Shown here: one piece after another, positions 42,902 through 51,408 of the stretch
How the letters are laid out: every line of letters starts with the position of its first letter
Numbering within the stretch: the first letter of the stretch is position 1
Assembly (NCBI RefSeq): GCF_958405655.1
Contig: NZ_CATYWO010000001.1
Coordinates: 310,001-374,000 of the forward strand
DNA: 64,000 nucleotides
Reading direction: 5' to 3'
DNA from: Ralstonia condita
GTDB taxonomy: Bacteria > Pseudomonadota > Gammaproteobacteria > Burkholderiales > Burkholderiaceae
Translations under genes and position numbers: made by a program
The notes under the pieces: generated by a model
What the model was told of the DNA's origin: nothing
Database searches by the model: none
What the model saw: the letters and a program-made list of their open reading frames with translations, nothing else

Positions 42902-44038
42902 ATGACAGAAACTGCAACTGAATTCAAGGCACCGAAGAAGACGCGCGCTGCGCTCTACGGCTTCCTGGTCCTGGCCCTGTTCGCACCGTTCATTGTCGGT
43001 GCCGCAGGTGGCAACTACTGGGTGCGCGTGCTGGACTTCGCACTGCTCTACATCATGCTGGCTCTCGGCCTGAACATCGTGGTGGGCTTTGCCGGCCTGC
43101 TCGATCTGGGCTACATCGCGTTCTACGCGGTGGGTGCCTACATGATGGGCTTGCTGGGCTCGCCGCACTTGTCCAACCAGTTTGAATGGATCCACCAGCT
43201 GTTCCCCAACGGGCTGCATCTCGTCGTCTGGTGGGTGATTCCGCTGGGTGCGGGCTTGGCAGCGCTGTTTGGGATCCTGCTGGGTGCGCCAACGCTCAAG
43301 CTGCGCGGTGACTATCTCGCCATCGTGACGCTTGGCTTCGGTGAAATCATCCGGATCTTCATGAACAACCTCGACCGCCCGGTGAACATCACCAACGGTC
43401 CGAAGGGCATCAACCTGATTGAGCCGGTCAAGATCTTCGGGTTCGACTTTTCGAAGCGCCACGATTTCTTCGGCATCCGCTTCGATTCGGTCTACATGTA
43501 CTACTACCTGTTCGTGATCCTGGCCGCGATCATCATCATCGTATGCCTGCGCTTGCAGAACTCGCGTATCGGCCGTGCTTGGGTTGCCATCCGTGAAGAC
43601 GAAATCGCTGCCAAGGCGATGGGGATCAACACCCGCAACATCAAGTTGCTGGCGTTTGCCATGGGTGCGTCGTTCGGCGGCGTGTCGGGTGCGATGTTCG
43701 CGTCGTTCCAGGGCTTTGTGTCGCCGGAATCGTTCGTGCTGTGGGAGTCGATCTACATTCTGGCGATCGTGGTGCTGGGCGGCATGGGCCATATCCCGGG
43801 CGTGATCCTGGGCGGCATCCTGCTGGTGGGCTTCCAGGAACTGCTGCGTGCCCTGGCCGAGCCGATCCAGAACAAGCTGTTTGGCCATGTGATCGTGGAA
43901 GCGGAAGTGCTGCGTCAGTTGCTCTTCGGCCTGGCGATGGTGGTGGTGATGCTGTATCGCCCTGCGGGCCTGTGGCCCTCGCCGCGCAAGGAAGACCGTC
44001 CGCAGAAGGCGCGGGTCGGTGGGTTGTCCCGCATCTGA
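42902..44038 (+). CDS. livM: branched-chain amino acid ABC transporter permease LivM
   Basis: A 378-residue permease. LLYIMLALGLNIVVGFAGLLDLGYIAFYAVGAYM (shown here only as the LivM hallmark from about residue 45) and the coupling loop RIGRAWVAIREDEIAAKAMG identify it. About ten helices; charged C-terminal tail. GGGGAG precedes the ATG 13 bp after livH. Works with LivH as the membrane channel. Confidence 0.95.
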   Translation: MTETATEFKAPKKTRAALYGFLVLALFAPFIVGAAGGNYWVRVLDFALLYIMLALGLNIVVGFAGLLDLGYIAFYAVGAYMMGLLGSPHLSNQFEWIHQLFPNGLHLVVWWVIPLGAGLAALFGILLGAPTLKLRGDYLAIVTLGFGEIIRIFMNNLDRPVNITNGPKGINLIEPVKIFGFDFSKRHDFFGIRFDSVYMYYYLFVILAAIIIIVCLRLQNSRIGRAWVAIREDEIAAKAMGINTRNIKLLAFAMGASFGGVSGAMFASFQGFVSPESFVLWESIYILAIVVLGGMGHIPGVILGGILLVGFQELLRALAEPIQNKLFGHVIVEAEVLRQLLFGLAMVVVMLYRPAGLWPSPRKEDRPQKARVGGLSRI

Positions 44039-44051
44039 TGGAGGCACGCAT

Positions 44052-44828
44052 ATGAGCAATAACAACGTCCTCCTCTCGATCCGAGGAGTCAGCAAGCGAT
44101 TCGGCGGCCTGCAAGCGCTATCCGACGTGAACCTGGAAATCCGTGAAGGCGAGATCTACGGCCTGATCGGCCCGAACGGCGCCGGCAAGACCACGTTCTT
44201 CAACGTCATCACGGGCCTGTACACCCCCGACGCCGGCGAATTCGTGCTGGGCGGCCTCCCCTACCAGCCGACCGCCGTGCATGAGGTGGCCAAGGCCGGT
44301 ATCGCACGCACGTTCCAGAACATCCGCCTGTTCGGCGACATGACTGCGGCGGAGAACGTCATGGTCGGCCGCCACGTGCGTACCAAGGCCGGCCTGATCG
44401 GCGCGGTGTTCCGCACCAAGGCGGCACGCGAGGAAGAGCAGTCCATCGAAGACTGGGCGCACGACCTGCTGGACTACGTCGGCATCGGCAAGTATGCCAA
44501 CTACACGGCGCGCAACCTGTCGTACGGTCACCAGCGTCGCCTGGAGATCGCTCGCGCCCTGGCCACGCAGCCCAAGCTGCTGGCCCTGGACGAGCCGGCT
44601 GCCGGCATGAACGCCACGGAAAAGGTGGAACTCCGTGGCCTGCTCGACAAGATCCGTTCCGACGGCAAGACCATCCTGCTGATCGAGCACGATGTGAAGC
44701 TGGTGATGGGCCTGTGCAACCGCCTGACCGTGCTGGACTACGGCAAGGTGATCGCACAAGGCCTGCCGCAGGAAGTGCAGAGCAACCCCGCCGTGATCGA
44801 GGCCTACCTCGGCGCGTCAGCGCACTGA
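44052..44828 (+). CDS. livG: branched-chain amino acid ABC transporter ATP-binding protein LivG
   Basis: A 258-residue ABC ATPase. Walker A GPNGAGKTTFFNVITG, Q-loop ARTFQNIRLF, signature LSYGHQRRLEIARAL, Walker B LLALDEPAAGMN, switch His IEHDVKLV. The variant signature LSYGHQR is typical of LivG. Energises uptake with LivF. GGAGG precedes the ATG. Confidence 0.96.
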   Translation: MSNNNVLLSIRGVSKRFGGLQALSDVNLEIREGEIYGLIGPNGAGKTTFFNVITGLYTPDAGEFVLGGLPYQPTAVHEVAKAGIARTFQNIRLFGDMTAAENVMVGRHVRTKAGLIGAVFRTKAAREEEQSIEDWAHDLLDYVGIGKYANYTARNLSYGHQRRLEIARALATQPKLLALDEPAAGMNATEKVELRGLLDKIRSDGKTILLIEHDVKLVMGLCNRLTVLDYGKVIAQGLPQEVQSNPAVIEAYLGASAH

Positions 44829-44844
44829 CGCAGAGGAACGGAAT

Positions 44845-45561
44845 ATGAAACCAGTAATGTTGAAGATCGACAGCCTGAAGGTCGCGTACGGCGGCATCCA
44901 GGCGGTCAAGGGCGTGGATCTGGAGATTCGCGAAGGTGAGCTGGTCACGCTGATCGGTGCCAACGGTGCCGGCAAGACGACCACCATGAAGGCCATCACC
45001 GGCCTGCAGGGCTGGGCCGGCGGTGACGTGCAGTATCTCGGCAAGTCGATCAAGGGCGTGCCGAGCTACAACCTGCTCAAGCAGGGCCTGGCGATGGTGC
45101 CGGAAGGCCGCGGCGTGTTCGCGCGCATGACCATCACCGAGAACCTGCAGATGGGTGCCTTCACGCGAAAGGACGAGGCCAACATCAAGGCCGATATCGA
45201 ACGCATGTTCGGCATCTTCCCGCGCCTGAAGGAGCGTGCAAACCAGCTGGCCGGCACGATGTCGGGCGGTGAGCAGCAGATGCTGGCCATGGCGCGTGCG
45301 CTGATGAGCCAACCGAAGCTGCTGCTGCTGGACGAGCCGTCGATGGGTCTCTCGCCGATCATGGTGGAGAAGATCTTCGAGGTCGTGCGCGACATCTCGG
45401 CGCAAGGCGTGACCGTGCTGCTCGTCGAGCAGAACGCGCGCCTGGCGCTGCAGGCAGCGCACCGCGGCTACGTGATGGACTCCGGTCTCATCACCATGAG
45501 CGGCGATGCCAAGCAGATGCTGGACGATCCGAAGGTGCGTGCCGCCTACCTGGGCGAGTAA
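44845..45561 (+). CDS. livF: branched-chain amino acid ABC transporter ATP-binding protein LivF
   Basis: A 238-residue ABC ATPase, the second of the pair. Walker A GANGAGKTTTMKAITG, signature MSGGEQQMLAMARAL, Walker B LLLLDEPSMGLSP, switch VEQNARL. Last gene of the liv operon, followed by a strong terminator. Confidence 0.96.
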   Translation: MKPVMLKIDSLKVAYGGIQAVKGVDLEIREGELVTLIGANGAGKTTTMKAITGLQGWAGGDVQYLGKSIKGVPSYNLLKQGLAMVPEGRGVFARMTITENLQMGAFTRKDEANIKADIERMFGIFPRLKERANQLAGTMSGGEQQMLAMARALMSQPKLLLLDEPSMGLSPIMVEKIFEVVRDISAQGVTVLLVEQNARLALQAAHRGYVMDSGLITMSGDAKQMLDDPKVRAAYLGE

Positions 45562-45582
45562 GCACCCTCAAGCACCACGAAG

Positions 45583-45610
45583 AAGCCCCGCAATTGCGGG
45601 GCTTTTTCTT
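45583..45610 (+). terminator. rho-independent terminator of the liv operon
   Basis: Perfect 9-bp stem AAGCCCCGC/GCGGGGCTT with loop AATT (45583-45604), then TTTCTTT. Confidence 0.94.
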
Positions 45611-45627
45611 TGCGCGTGCCCCACGTT

Positions 45628-46104
45628 TCAGGCAGATGCGGCTGTGTAGAGGTTCGGCCGGTGCAATTGCATGAAGCCGACGCCCTCGGGCACATCGGTA
45701 AAGCCATGCTTGCGATAAAGCCAGTCGGCGCCCGTTGTCACCAGCACTGTGCGGCGCAGGGTCTGCAACTCAGGGTGCTCGCGCAGGAAATCCATCAGCG
45801 CGTGCGAGATGCCTTTCCCGCGCCAATCCGGTAGCACGAACACATCGCACAGGTAAGCGAATGTCGCACGATCGGTGATGACGCGCGCAAAACCCACAAG
45901 GTCACCATGCGAGCTATCGTCGGCTTGTCGATACGCGCCTAGGCACAGCGAGTTCGCGATCGATCGTTCGAATACGTCGCGCGGCAGGCCGCGGGCCCAA
46001 TACGTTTCCTGCGAGAGAAAAGCGTAGATGTCGTCCAATGGGAGCCACGCGGAATCATCAGACAACACGATCCCCGTGGCCGGAACGTCTCGCGTCAAGG
46101 CCAT
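45628..46104 (-). CDS. GNAT-family N-acetyltransferase
   Basis: A 158-residue acetyltransferase. The acetyl-CoA motif is visible as FVLPDWRGKGISHALMDFL (Q/RxxGxG/A pattern), preceded by LVGFARVITDRATFAYLCDVFV. It ends WLYRKHGFTDVPEGVGFMQL. The substrate is not recognisable. Follows the argD-type gene on the same strand by 81 bp and is possibly its co-transcribed neighbour. Confidence 0.88.
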   Translation of the reverse strand: MALTRDVPATGIVLSDDSAWLPLDDIYAFLSQETYWARGLPRDVFERSIANSLCLGAYRQADDSSHGDLVGFARVITDRATFAYLCDVFVLPDWRGKGISHALMDFLREHPELQTLRRTVLVTTGADWLYRKHGFTDVPEGVGFMQLHRPNLYTAASA

Positions 46105-46185
46105 GGCAAACCTCAGAGTGGGAGCAGCGATGGGGCGATGAAGGGCGACGCATTGCGCGCCGCCCCCGGGGTCATGCGATGCGTT

Positions 46186-47373
46186 TTAGGCGTGTGCTTT
46201 CAGCAGCGTGCGCAGCATGCCGATCATCGTGTCGATCTCTTCGGTCGTCACGTTCAGCGCAGGCATGAAGCGCAGGATGTTGGGGCGCGGGGCATTCAGC
46301 AGCAGGCCGGTCGGGTTCATCTCGCGAGCGGCTTCCACCAGTTGGCCGCCGATGTCCTTCCCGAGGAGCAGGGCGCGCAGCAGGCCTTCACCGCGCTCGC
46401 CTGCCAGGCCGAATTCTTCGGTCAGTTGCAGCAGTTGCTTGCGCAGGTAAGCGCCGCGCTCCTGCACGCCCGCCAGGAAGCCCGGCGCCAGGAGTTGCTC
46501 GATCACCGAGCAGCCAACGGCCGTCATCAGCGGGTTGCCGTTGTACGTGCCGCCCTGGTCGCCGGCCTCGAAGCTGGCGACTTCATCCGTGCACAGCAGT
46601 GCCGACAGTGGCACGCCGCCGCCGATGCCCTTGCCCAGCGTCATGATGTCCGGCTCGATGTTCGAGAGCTGGTAGGCGAAGAGGGTGCCGCAGCGGCCGC
46701 AACCGGCTTGCACTTCATCGACGATCAGCAGGATCTTGTGCTTCTTGGTGAGGGCGCGCAGTTGCTGCATGAATTCCGGCGTGGCCGGCAGCACGCCGCC
46801 TTCGCCTTGCACCGGCTCCAGCATCACGCCGACAGTCTCGTCGGTGATGAGCGCTTCCACCGAGGCGATGTCGTTCAGGATGGCCTTCGGGAAGCCCGGC
46901 ACCTGCGGGGCGAAGATGGTGTCCCAGCCCGCCTTGCCCGATGCGCTCATGGTGGCGAGCGTGCGGCCGTGGAAGCTGTGGTCGAACGTGATGATCTGGA
47001 ACGCGCCGTTCTTATGCTTCTTGCCCCACTTGCGGGCGAGCTTGATGGCGCCCTCGTTGGCCTCAGCGCCGCTGTTGGCGAAGAACACCTTGTCGAAACA
47101 GCTGTGCGCGGTCAGCAGGCCGGCCAGCTTGGCCATCGGCTCGTTGTAGAACGCCGGGCTCGGGTTGATGAGCTTCCTGGCCTGCGCGTTCAGCGCTTCG
47201 ATCATGCCGTCGTTGCAGTGGCCCAGGCAGTTGACCGCCCAGCCCTGCACGAAATCCAGATATCGCTTGCCGTTGTGATCCGTCAGCCACGAACCCTTGC
47301 CTTCGGTGAAGACGATCTCGGGCCGGTTGGTGATGTACATCAGGGACTGGACGGGGTAGTCAGCAAACGCCAT
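46186..47373 (-). CDS. argD: acetylornithine-type aminotransferase (ArgD family)
   Basis: A 395-residue class III PLP aminotransferase. Pyridoxal Lys248 sits in DIMTLGKGIGGGVPL, preceded by IVDEVQAGCGRCG and the phosphate-binding SGAEANEGAIKLAR. FHGRTLATMSASG is the ArgD/ornithine-transaminase segment. It interconverts N-acetylornithine and its semialdehyde in arginine synthesis; a 4-aminobutyrate or ornithine activity cannot be excluded. The ATG at 47373 (MAFADYPVQS) is preferred over an in-frame ATG at 47448 that lies inside the hairpin. No other arginine genes are near. Confidence 0.88.
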   Translation of the reverse strand: MAFADYPVQSLMYITNRPEIVFTEGKGSWLTDHNGKRYLDFVQGWAVNCLGHCNDGMIEALNAQARKLINPSPAFYNEPMAKLAGLLTAHSCFDKVFFANSGAEANEGAIKLARKWGKKHKNGAFQIITFDHSFHGRTLATMSASGKAGWDTIFAPQVPGFPKAILNDIASVEALITDETVGVMLEPVQGEGGVLPATPEFMQQLRALTKKHKILLIVDEVQAGCGRCGTLFAYQLSNIEPDIMTLGKGIGGGVPLSALLCTDEVASFEAGDQGGTYNGNPLMTAVGCSVIEQLLAPGFLAGVQERGAYLRKQLLQLTEEFGLAGERGEGLLRALLLGKDIGGQLVEAAREMNPTGLLLNAPRPNILRFMPALNVTTEEIDTMIGMLRTLLKAHA

Positions 47374-47431
47374 GGCAAAAGCTCCAGAGAAAGGCGGCAG
47401 GAAGATGAAAAGGTCGCAAAAGCGCTGTTGG

Positions 47432-47467
47432 AAAAAGACAAAGGCCACGGGGTGAGCCCGTGGCCTT
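47432..47467 (-). terminator. hairpin in the argD leader (terminator or attenuator)
   Basis: An 11-bp stem AAGGCCACGGG/CCCGTGGCCTT (47441-47451 and 47457-47467), loop of 5; read on the minus strand it is followed by TGTCTTTTT. It lies 68 bp before the argD ATG and about 180 bp after the upstream reductase gene, so it is either that gene's terminator or an attenuator. Confidence 0.7.
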
Positions 47468-47645
47468 GTGATCGTCGAATCCTGTGAACCGATACGTGCA
47501 ATCAGCAGACAGCCGCGTGGCTTCCCGGAGGGAGCAGCGTACGGCGGCGTCGGAGGTGCAGGGCTTGGTTCATAAGGCGCAAGAATAAGACGGATGCCAA
47601 GTCAAGTCAAAATGAAATTTGACACTGTATGGATTCGCGCAACGA

Positions 47646-48695
47646 TCACCCAGCCGGATGCAGGTCCGCCTCGGAAGTGAACGAGTCGGCGAAGAATGCG
47701 TCCGGGTGCATCCCGCATTGGGCAGCAAAGTCCGTGCGGGCCGAGTTGATCACCACCGGTGCACCACAGGCGTAGACCTCGTGGCCCGACAGATCGGGGT
47801 GATCGGCCATCACAGCCTGGTGGACGAAGCCGGTGCGGCCTGTCCAGGCGTCTTCGGGCAGGGCGTTGGAGACAACCGGCACGTAGGTGAAGTTCGGCAG
47901 CGTGCGCGCCCATTCTTCGGCCTTGGCGTGCATGTACAGGTCTTGCGGGCGGCGGCCGCCCCAGTACAGCGTCATCGGGCGCGTGCTGCCGATGAACTGG
48001 GCATGCTCGATGATCGCCTTGATGGGCGCGAAACCCGTGCCCGAGGCCAGCAGGATGATCGGCTTGTCCGATTCTTCACGCAGGAAGAAGCTGCCCAGCG
48101 GACCCTCGAAGCGCAGGATGTCGCGCTCCTTCATGGCTGGGGCACCCTCCTTGGCGCCGAACACGTAGTCGGTGAACGCGCCGCCCGGCATGTGGCGGAT
48201 ATGCAGCTCGATCGGGCCGTCGTCGTGCGGCGGGTTGGCGATCGAGTAGCTGCGGCGCTTGCCGTCGCGCAGCAGGAATTCGATGTACTGCCCCGCCAGA
48301 AATTGCATACGCTCGGTGGCAGGCAGTTGCAGCTTGACGATGGTGACGTCCGGCGCGGCCTTTTCCAGCGACGCGACGCGGCATGGGATCTTCTTGATGG
48401 GGACATCGCCCGCGCCGTGCACTTCGCGCACTTCGATGGTGACGTCGGTGGCGGCCGTGGCGCAGCAGAACAGCGCGCGGCCTTCAGTGGCTTCCTGGGC
48501 CGACAGGGCGTTGGGCGAGTGGTTGCCCTGGACGATGGAGCCTTCGCGCACGTGGCCCTTGCACGAACCGCATGCGCCATTCTTGCAGCCATACGGCAGG
48601 CCGATGCCCTGGCGCAGCGCCGCCGCAAGGATGGTCTCGCCGTCTTCGGCCTGGAACTGGCGGCCGCTGGGCAGCACGTTGATCTGGTAAGCCAT
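47646..48695 (-). CDS. 2Fe-2S ferredoxin/FAD reductase (CDP-6-deoxy-delta-3,4-glucoseen reductase-like)
   Basis: A 349-residue electron-transfer flavoprotein. The N-terminal plant-type [2Fe-2S] domain has Cys37, Cys42, Cys45 and Cys77/78 (YGCKNGACGSCKG ... FCC). The FAD domain has RSYSIANPP and the NAD domain GTGFAPIKAIIEH and ACGAPVVI. Same architecture as AscD-like reductases and oxygenase reductases; the electron acceptor here is unknown and no oxygenase gene is adjacent. The ATG at 48695 is only 15 bp from the first ATG of the divergent frame. Confidence 0.9.
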   Translation of the reverse strand: MAYQINVLPSGRQFQAEDGETILAAALRQGIGLPYGCKNGACGSCKGHVREGSIVQGNHSPNALSAQEATEGRALFCCATAATDVTIEVREVHGAGDVPIKKIPCRVASLEKAAPDVTIVKLQLPATERMQFLAGQYIEFLLRDGKRRSYSIANPPHDDGPIELHIRHMPGGAFTDYVFGAKEGAPAMKERDILRFEGPLGSFFLREESDKPIILLASGTGFAPIKAIIEHAQFIGSTRPMTLYWGGRRPQDLYMHAKAEEWARTLPNFTYVPVVSNALPEDAWTGRTGFVHQAVMADHPDLSGHEVYACGAPVVINSARTDFAAQCGMHPDAFFADSFTSEADLHPAG

Positions 48696-48787
48696 ACTAC
48701 AATCCGAATATGTTGAAAAGAGTGTCTGGTCGCCTTGCTGCGGCACGCCCGATGATGAGGCAGGGAGCCGCCCGGCCACCCAAATCC

Positions 48788-49741
48788 ATGTCGCCCATGG
48801 GGCTTCCGCGTGTGCTGATCGTTGGCTGCGGCGATGTCGGCCAGCGTTGCCTCACGCTGTTGCGCAGGCGTTTCCGCGTTTTTGCCGTCACCTCGCGCGA
48901 AGCGGGCCGCGCGCCGTTGCGCGAAGCCGGCGCCGTGCCGGTGCTTGCCAATCTTGACGATGCCGCATCGCTGCGTCGGCTCCGTGGTCTCAGTTCGCGC
49001 GTGCTCCATCTGGCACCGCCCCCGGCTGCCGGCCAAGACGACCCGCGCACCGCAGCATTGCTGCACGCACTGGCCCGTCCCGCCACGCTCCCCCGAGATA
49101 CCAGGCAGCGCATTTTACCTGACCGGGCGCGCCACACCGGCCGCTTGAAAACTCCCCTCCAGCCGCGCGCGTTCGTCTATGCCAGCACCAGCGGCGTGTA
49201 TGGCGACGCGAGCGGTTCATGGGTGGACGAATCCCGTCCCGTGAACCCGACCACCGCACGTGCCCGACGGCGCGTAGCAGCCGAACGACGGGTGCGCTGG
49301 TTTGGCGCGGGCGGCGGCTGGCGCACGTCCATCCTGCGCATCCCCGGTATCTACGCGGCTGACCGCCTGCCGCTTGCCCGCCTCGAACGCGGCACGCCCG
49401 CACTGCGCGCCGAGGACGACGTCTACACCAACCACATCCACGCTGACGACCTCGCACGCGCCCTGATTGCGGCGCTGTTCCGCGGCCGTCCGCAGCGCGT
49501 CGTGCACGCGAGCGACAGCTCTGAGCTGCGCATGGGCGACTACTTCGATGCGGTGGCCGATGCGCACGGCTTGCCGCGCCCGGAACGCATTGCGCGGGCT
49601 GAGGCGGCACAGCGGCTGGAGCCGACACTGCTCTCCTTCATGAGCGAATCGCGTCGGCTGCGCAATACGCGCCTGACGCGCGAGCTCCGCATGGCGCTGC
49701 GTTACCCGACCGTGGGACATTTCCTGCGGGGTGGGCCCTGA
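48788..49741 (+). CDS. NAD(P)-dependent epimerase/SDR-like protein
   Basis: A 317-residue Rossmann protein. PRVLIVGCGDVGQRC is the dinucleotide-binding motif; VYASTSGVYGD provides the Ser-Tyr of the extended short-chain dehydrogenase fold, and NHIHADDLARALIAALF the substrate-side segment. It resembles YeeZ-like proteins of unknown reaction. The start is uncertain: ATG at 48710, 48752, 48788 or 48797; 48788 is chosen because earlier residues are not fold-like and 48710 would leave no space for the divergent promoter. Confidence 0.78.
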   Translation: MSPMGLPRVLIVGCGDVGQRCLTLLRRRFRVFAVTSREAGRAPLREAGAVPVLANLDDAASLRRLRGLSSRVLHLAPPPAAGQDDPRTAALLHALARPATLPRDTRQRILPDRARHTGRLKTPLQPRAFVYASTSGVYGDASGSWVDESRPVNPTTARARRRVAAERRVRWFGAGGGWRTSILRIPGIYAADRLPLARLERGTPALRAEDDVYTNHIHADDLARALIAALFRGRPQRVVHASDSSELRMGDYFDAVADAHGLPRPERIARAEAAQRLEPTLLSFMSESRRLRNTRLTRELRMALRYPTVGHFLRGGP

Positions 49742-49742
49742 C

Positions 49743-51404
49743 ATGAACGCGCCGGTATCGTCTGCGGCTGCCTACGCCACGCGCCGGCGCGCGGTGAGGC
49801 TGGCACTTGCGCTGCTGGCGGTGGGGATTGGCGTGGCGCTCTGCTGGTTGGCAGCCGACATGGTGGCCGGTGCGATGGCTGCGCGGGACATGCAACAGAT
49901 GGCCGATGCCCGGCGGCAGCTTGCCTCGCAGGTGGCGGAGGGCATGTCGAACCAGATTACGGCCGATGTAGCCCTGTTACGCGCGATCCCGCAGACGCTC
50001 GCGCAGATCGATGCCATCCCGCAGGCGGTCGAGCGCGTCGACACGCGCCGCTGGAACCTGATGGACCAGGGCTCGCGCGCCAAGGAGGCGCTGTCGCATC
50101 GCGAGGTCGTCGACACCAGCGAGTTTCTCAGCACGACCGCCGGCAATCTCGGACTGGACTACGTGTGGGTTGTCAGCCAGGGCGGCTACGTGGTGCTGGC
50201 CAGTACGGCTGCTCACGCCGATACGTTTATCGGCGTGCAGTCGAGCATGCAGCCGTACATGAAAGAGGCGATGCTGGGCGGGCTGGGCGAACAATTCACG
50301 GTGGGCAGGGTGACCGGCGTGCCGGGCCTGTTCTTCGCGGCCCCCGTGTACGACCGCGGCGGTTATCTCGTCGCAGCCATGGGCACCAAGGTGAGCTTTG
50401 CACGCCTGCAGCACTGGGTGTCGCATCCGACATCCCTGGTGACCGATTCGAACGGCCTGATCATTCTGTCAACCGATGCATCGCTCGCGGGCAAGGTGTT
50501 GCCGGGGGCGCACCTGCGAGCCATGCGTGCCAGCGATCGTTACAACGCCTACCAGCGCGTCGACTTCGAAACGTGGCCCTATCAGTCCACCGCACAGGCG
50601 CATCGTCATGTGCCTGACTGGATGCCCGCCGAGGTGCGCGATGCGCTTACCTGGCGCGAAGGCAGCGCGATGCCTTCGCTCACCGTGTCCCGCAACGCCA
50701 GTGCGGACCTCACCGTCATGGTGGTCGAGCCGTTGCCGTCCTGGGGCCAGCAGTTGGCCATGCACGACCGGAACCGAACGATCGGCTTCGTGCTGTTCGT
50801 GAGCGTGCTGCTGACGTTCGTGCTGGTGATGTGGTCCTTGGTGCGAGAGCGACAGCATCATCGCCTGACGCGCCATCTCAATGAGCGGCTGCAGCGCACC
50901 AACAGCACGCTGGCCAACGAAGCCCATTTCGACCACCTGACGGGTGTACTCACGCGGCGCCGCTTTCTGGCCCTGTTCGATACGGTGCTCATGCGCGCCC
51001 ACACCCGCGCCGAACCGCTTGTGCTGGTGCTGGCTGACCTGGACCACTTCAAGCGCATCAACGACACATGGGGCCATGCCGTGGGCGACATGGCGCTGCA
51101 GCGCTTCGCGTCGCTCGCGACGGGTGTACTGCGCAGCAGCGACATGGTCGGACGTCTGGGCGGCGAAGAGTTTGCCATCGTCATGGGGCGCACCACGCTC
51201 GAAGCAGCCACCGAGGTGGCCGAGCGTCTGCGCACGGCGGTGGCCGAGACGGACGAAAGTTTTCCGACCGGGCTGTCGGTGACCGTCAGCATGGGCATGA
51301 CGGCCCGCAGGCCGGGTGACACCGCATCGGAGATGCTCAGGCGCGCGGACCAGGCGCTGTACCGCGCCAAGGAAAGCGGGCGAAACCGGCACGTGGCCGG
51401 TTGA
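49743..51404 (+). CDS. membrane diguanylate cyclase with extracellular sensor domain
   Basis: A 553-residue signalling protein that makes cyclic di-GMP. One helix (about 20-45), an extracellular Cache-like domain (about 50-340), a second helix (IGFVLFVSVLLTFVLVMWSL), a short coiled coil and a C-terminal GGDEF domain with the active motif as GGEEF (in RLGGEEFAIVMG). FDHLTGVLTRRRF begins the domain. No EAL domain. An inhibitory RxxD site is not evident at the usual position. Starts 1 bp after the preceding stop. Confidence 0.93.
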   Translation: MNAPVSSAAAYATRRRAVRLALALLAVGIGVALCWLAADMVAGAMAARDMQQMADARRQLASQVAEGMSNQITADVALLRAIPQTLAQIDAIPQAVERVDTRRWNLMDQGSRAKEALSHREVVDTSEFLSTTAGNLGLDYVWVVSQGGYVVLASTAAHADTFIGVQSSMQPYMKEAMLGGLGEQFTVGRVTGVPGLFFAAPVYDRGGYLVAAMGTKVSFARLQHWVSHPTSLVTDSNGLIILSTDASLAGKVLPGAHLRAMRASDRYNAYQRVDFETWPYQSTAQAHRHVPDWMPAEVRDALTWREGSAMPSLTVSRNASADLTVMVVEPLPSWGQQLAMHDRNRTIGFVLFVSVLLTFVLVMWSLVRERQHHRLTRHLNERLQRTNSTLANEAHFDHLTGVLTRRRFLALFDTVLMRAHTRAEPLVLVLADLDHFKRINDTWGHAVGDMALQRFASLATGVLRSSDMVGRLGGEEFAIVMGRTTLEAATEVAERLRTAVAETDESFPTGLSVTVSMGMTARRPGDTASEMLRRADQALYRAKESGRNRHVAG

Positions 51405-51408
51405 TCTG

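Noticed and set aside
48710..48787. N-terminal extension of the epimerase-like protein
   Set aside because: Basic, unordered sequence that would leave only 14 bp to the divergent reductase gene; a start at 48788 is more likely but not proven.
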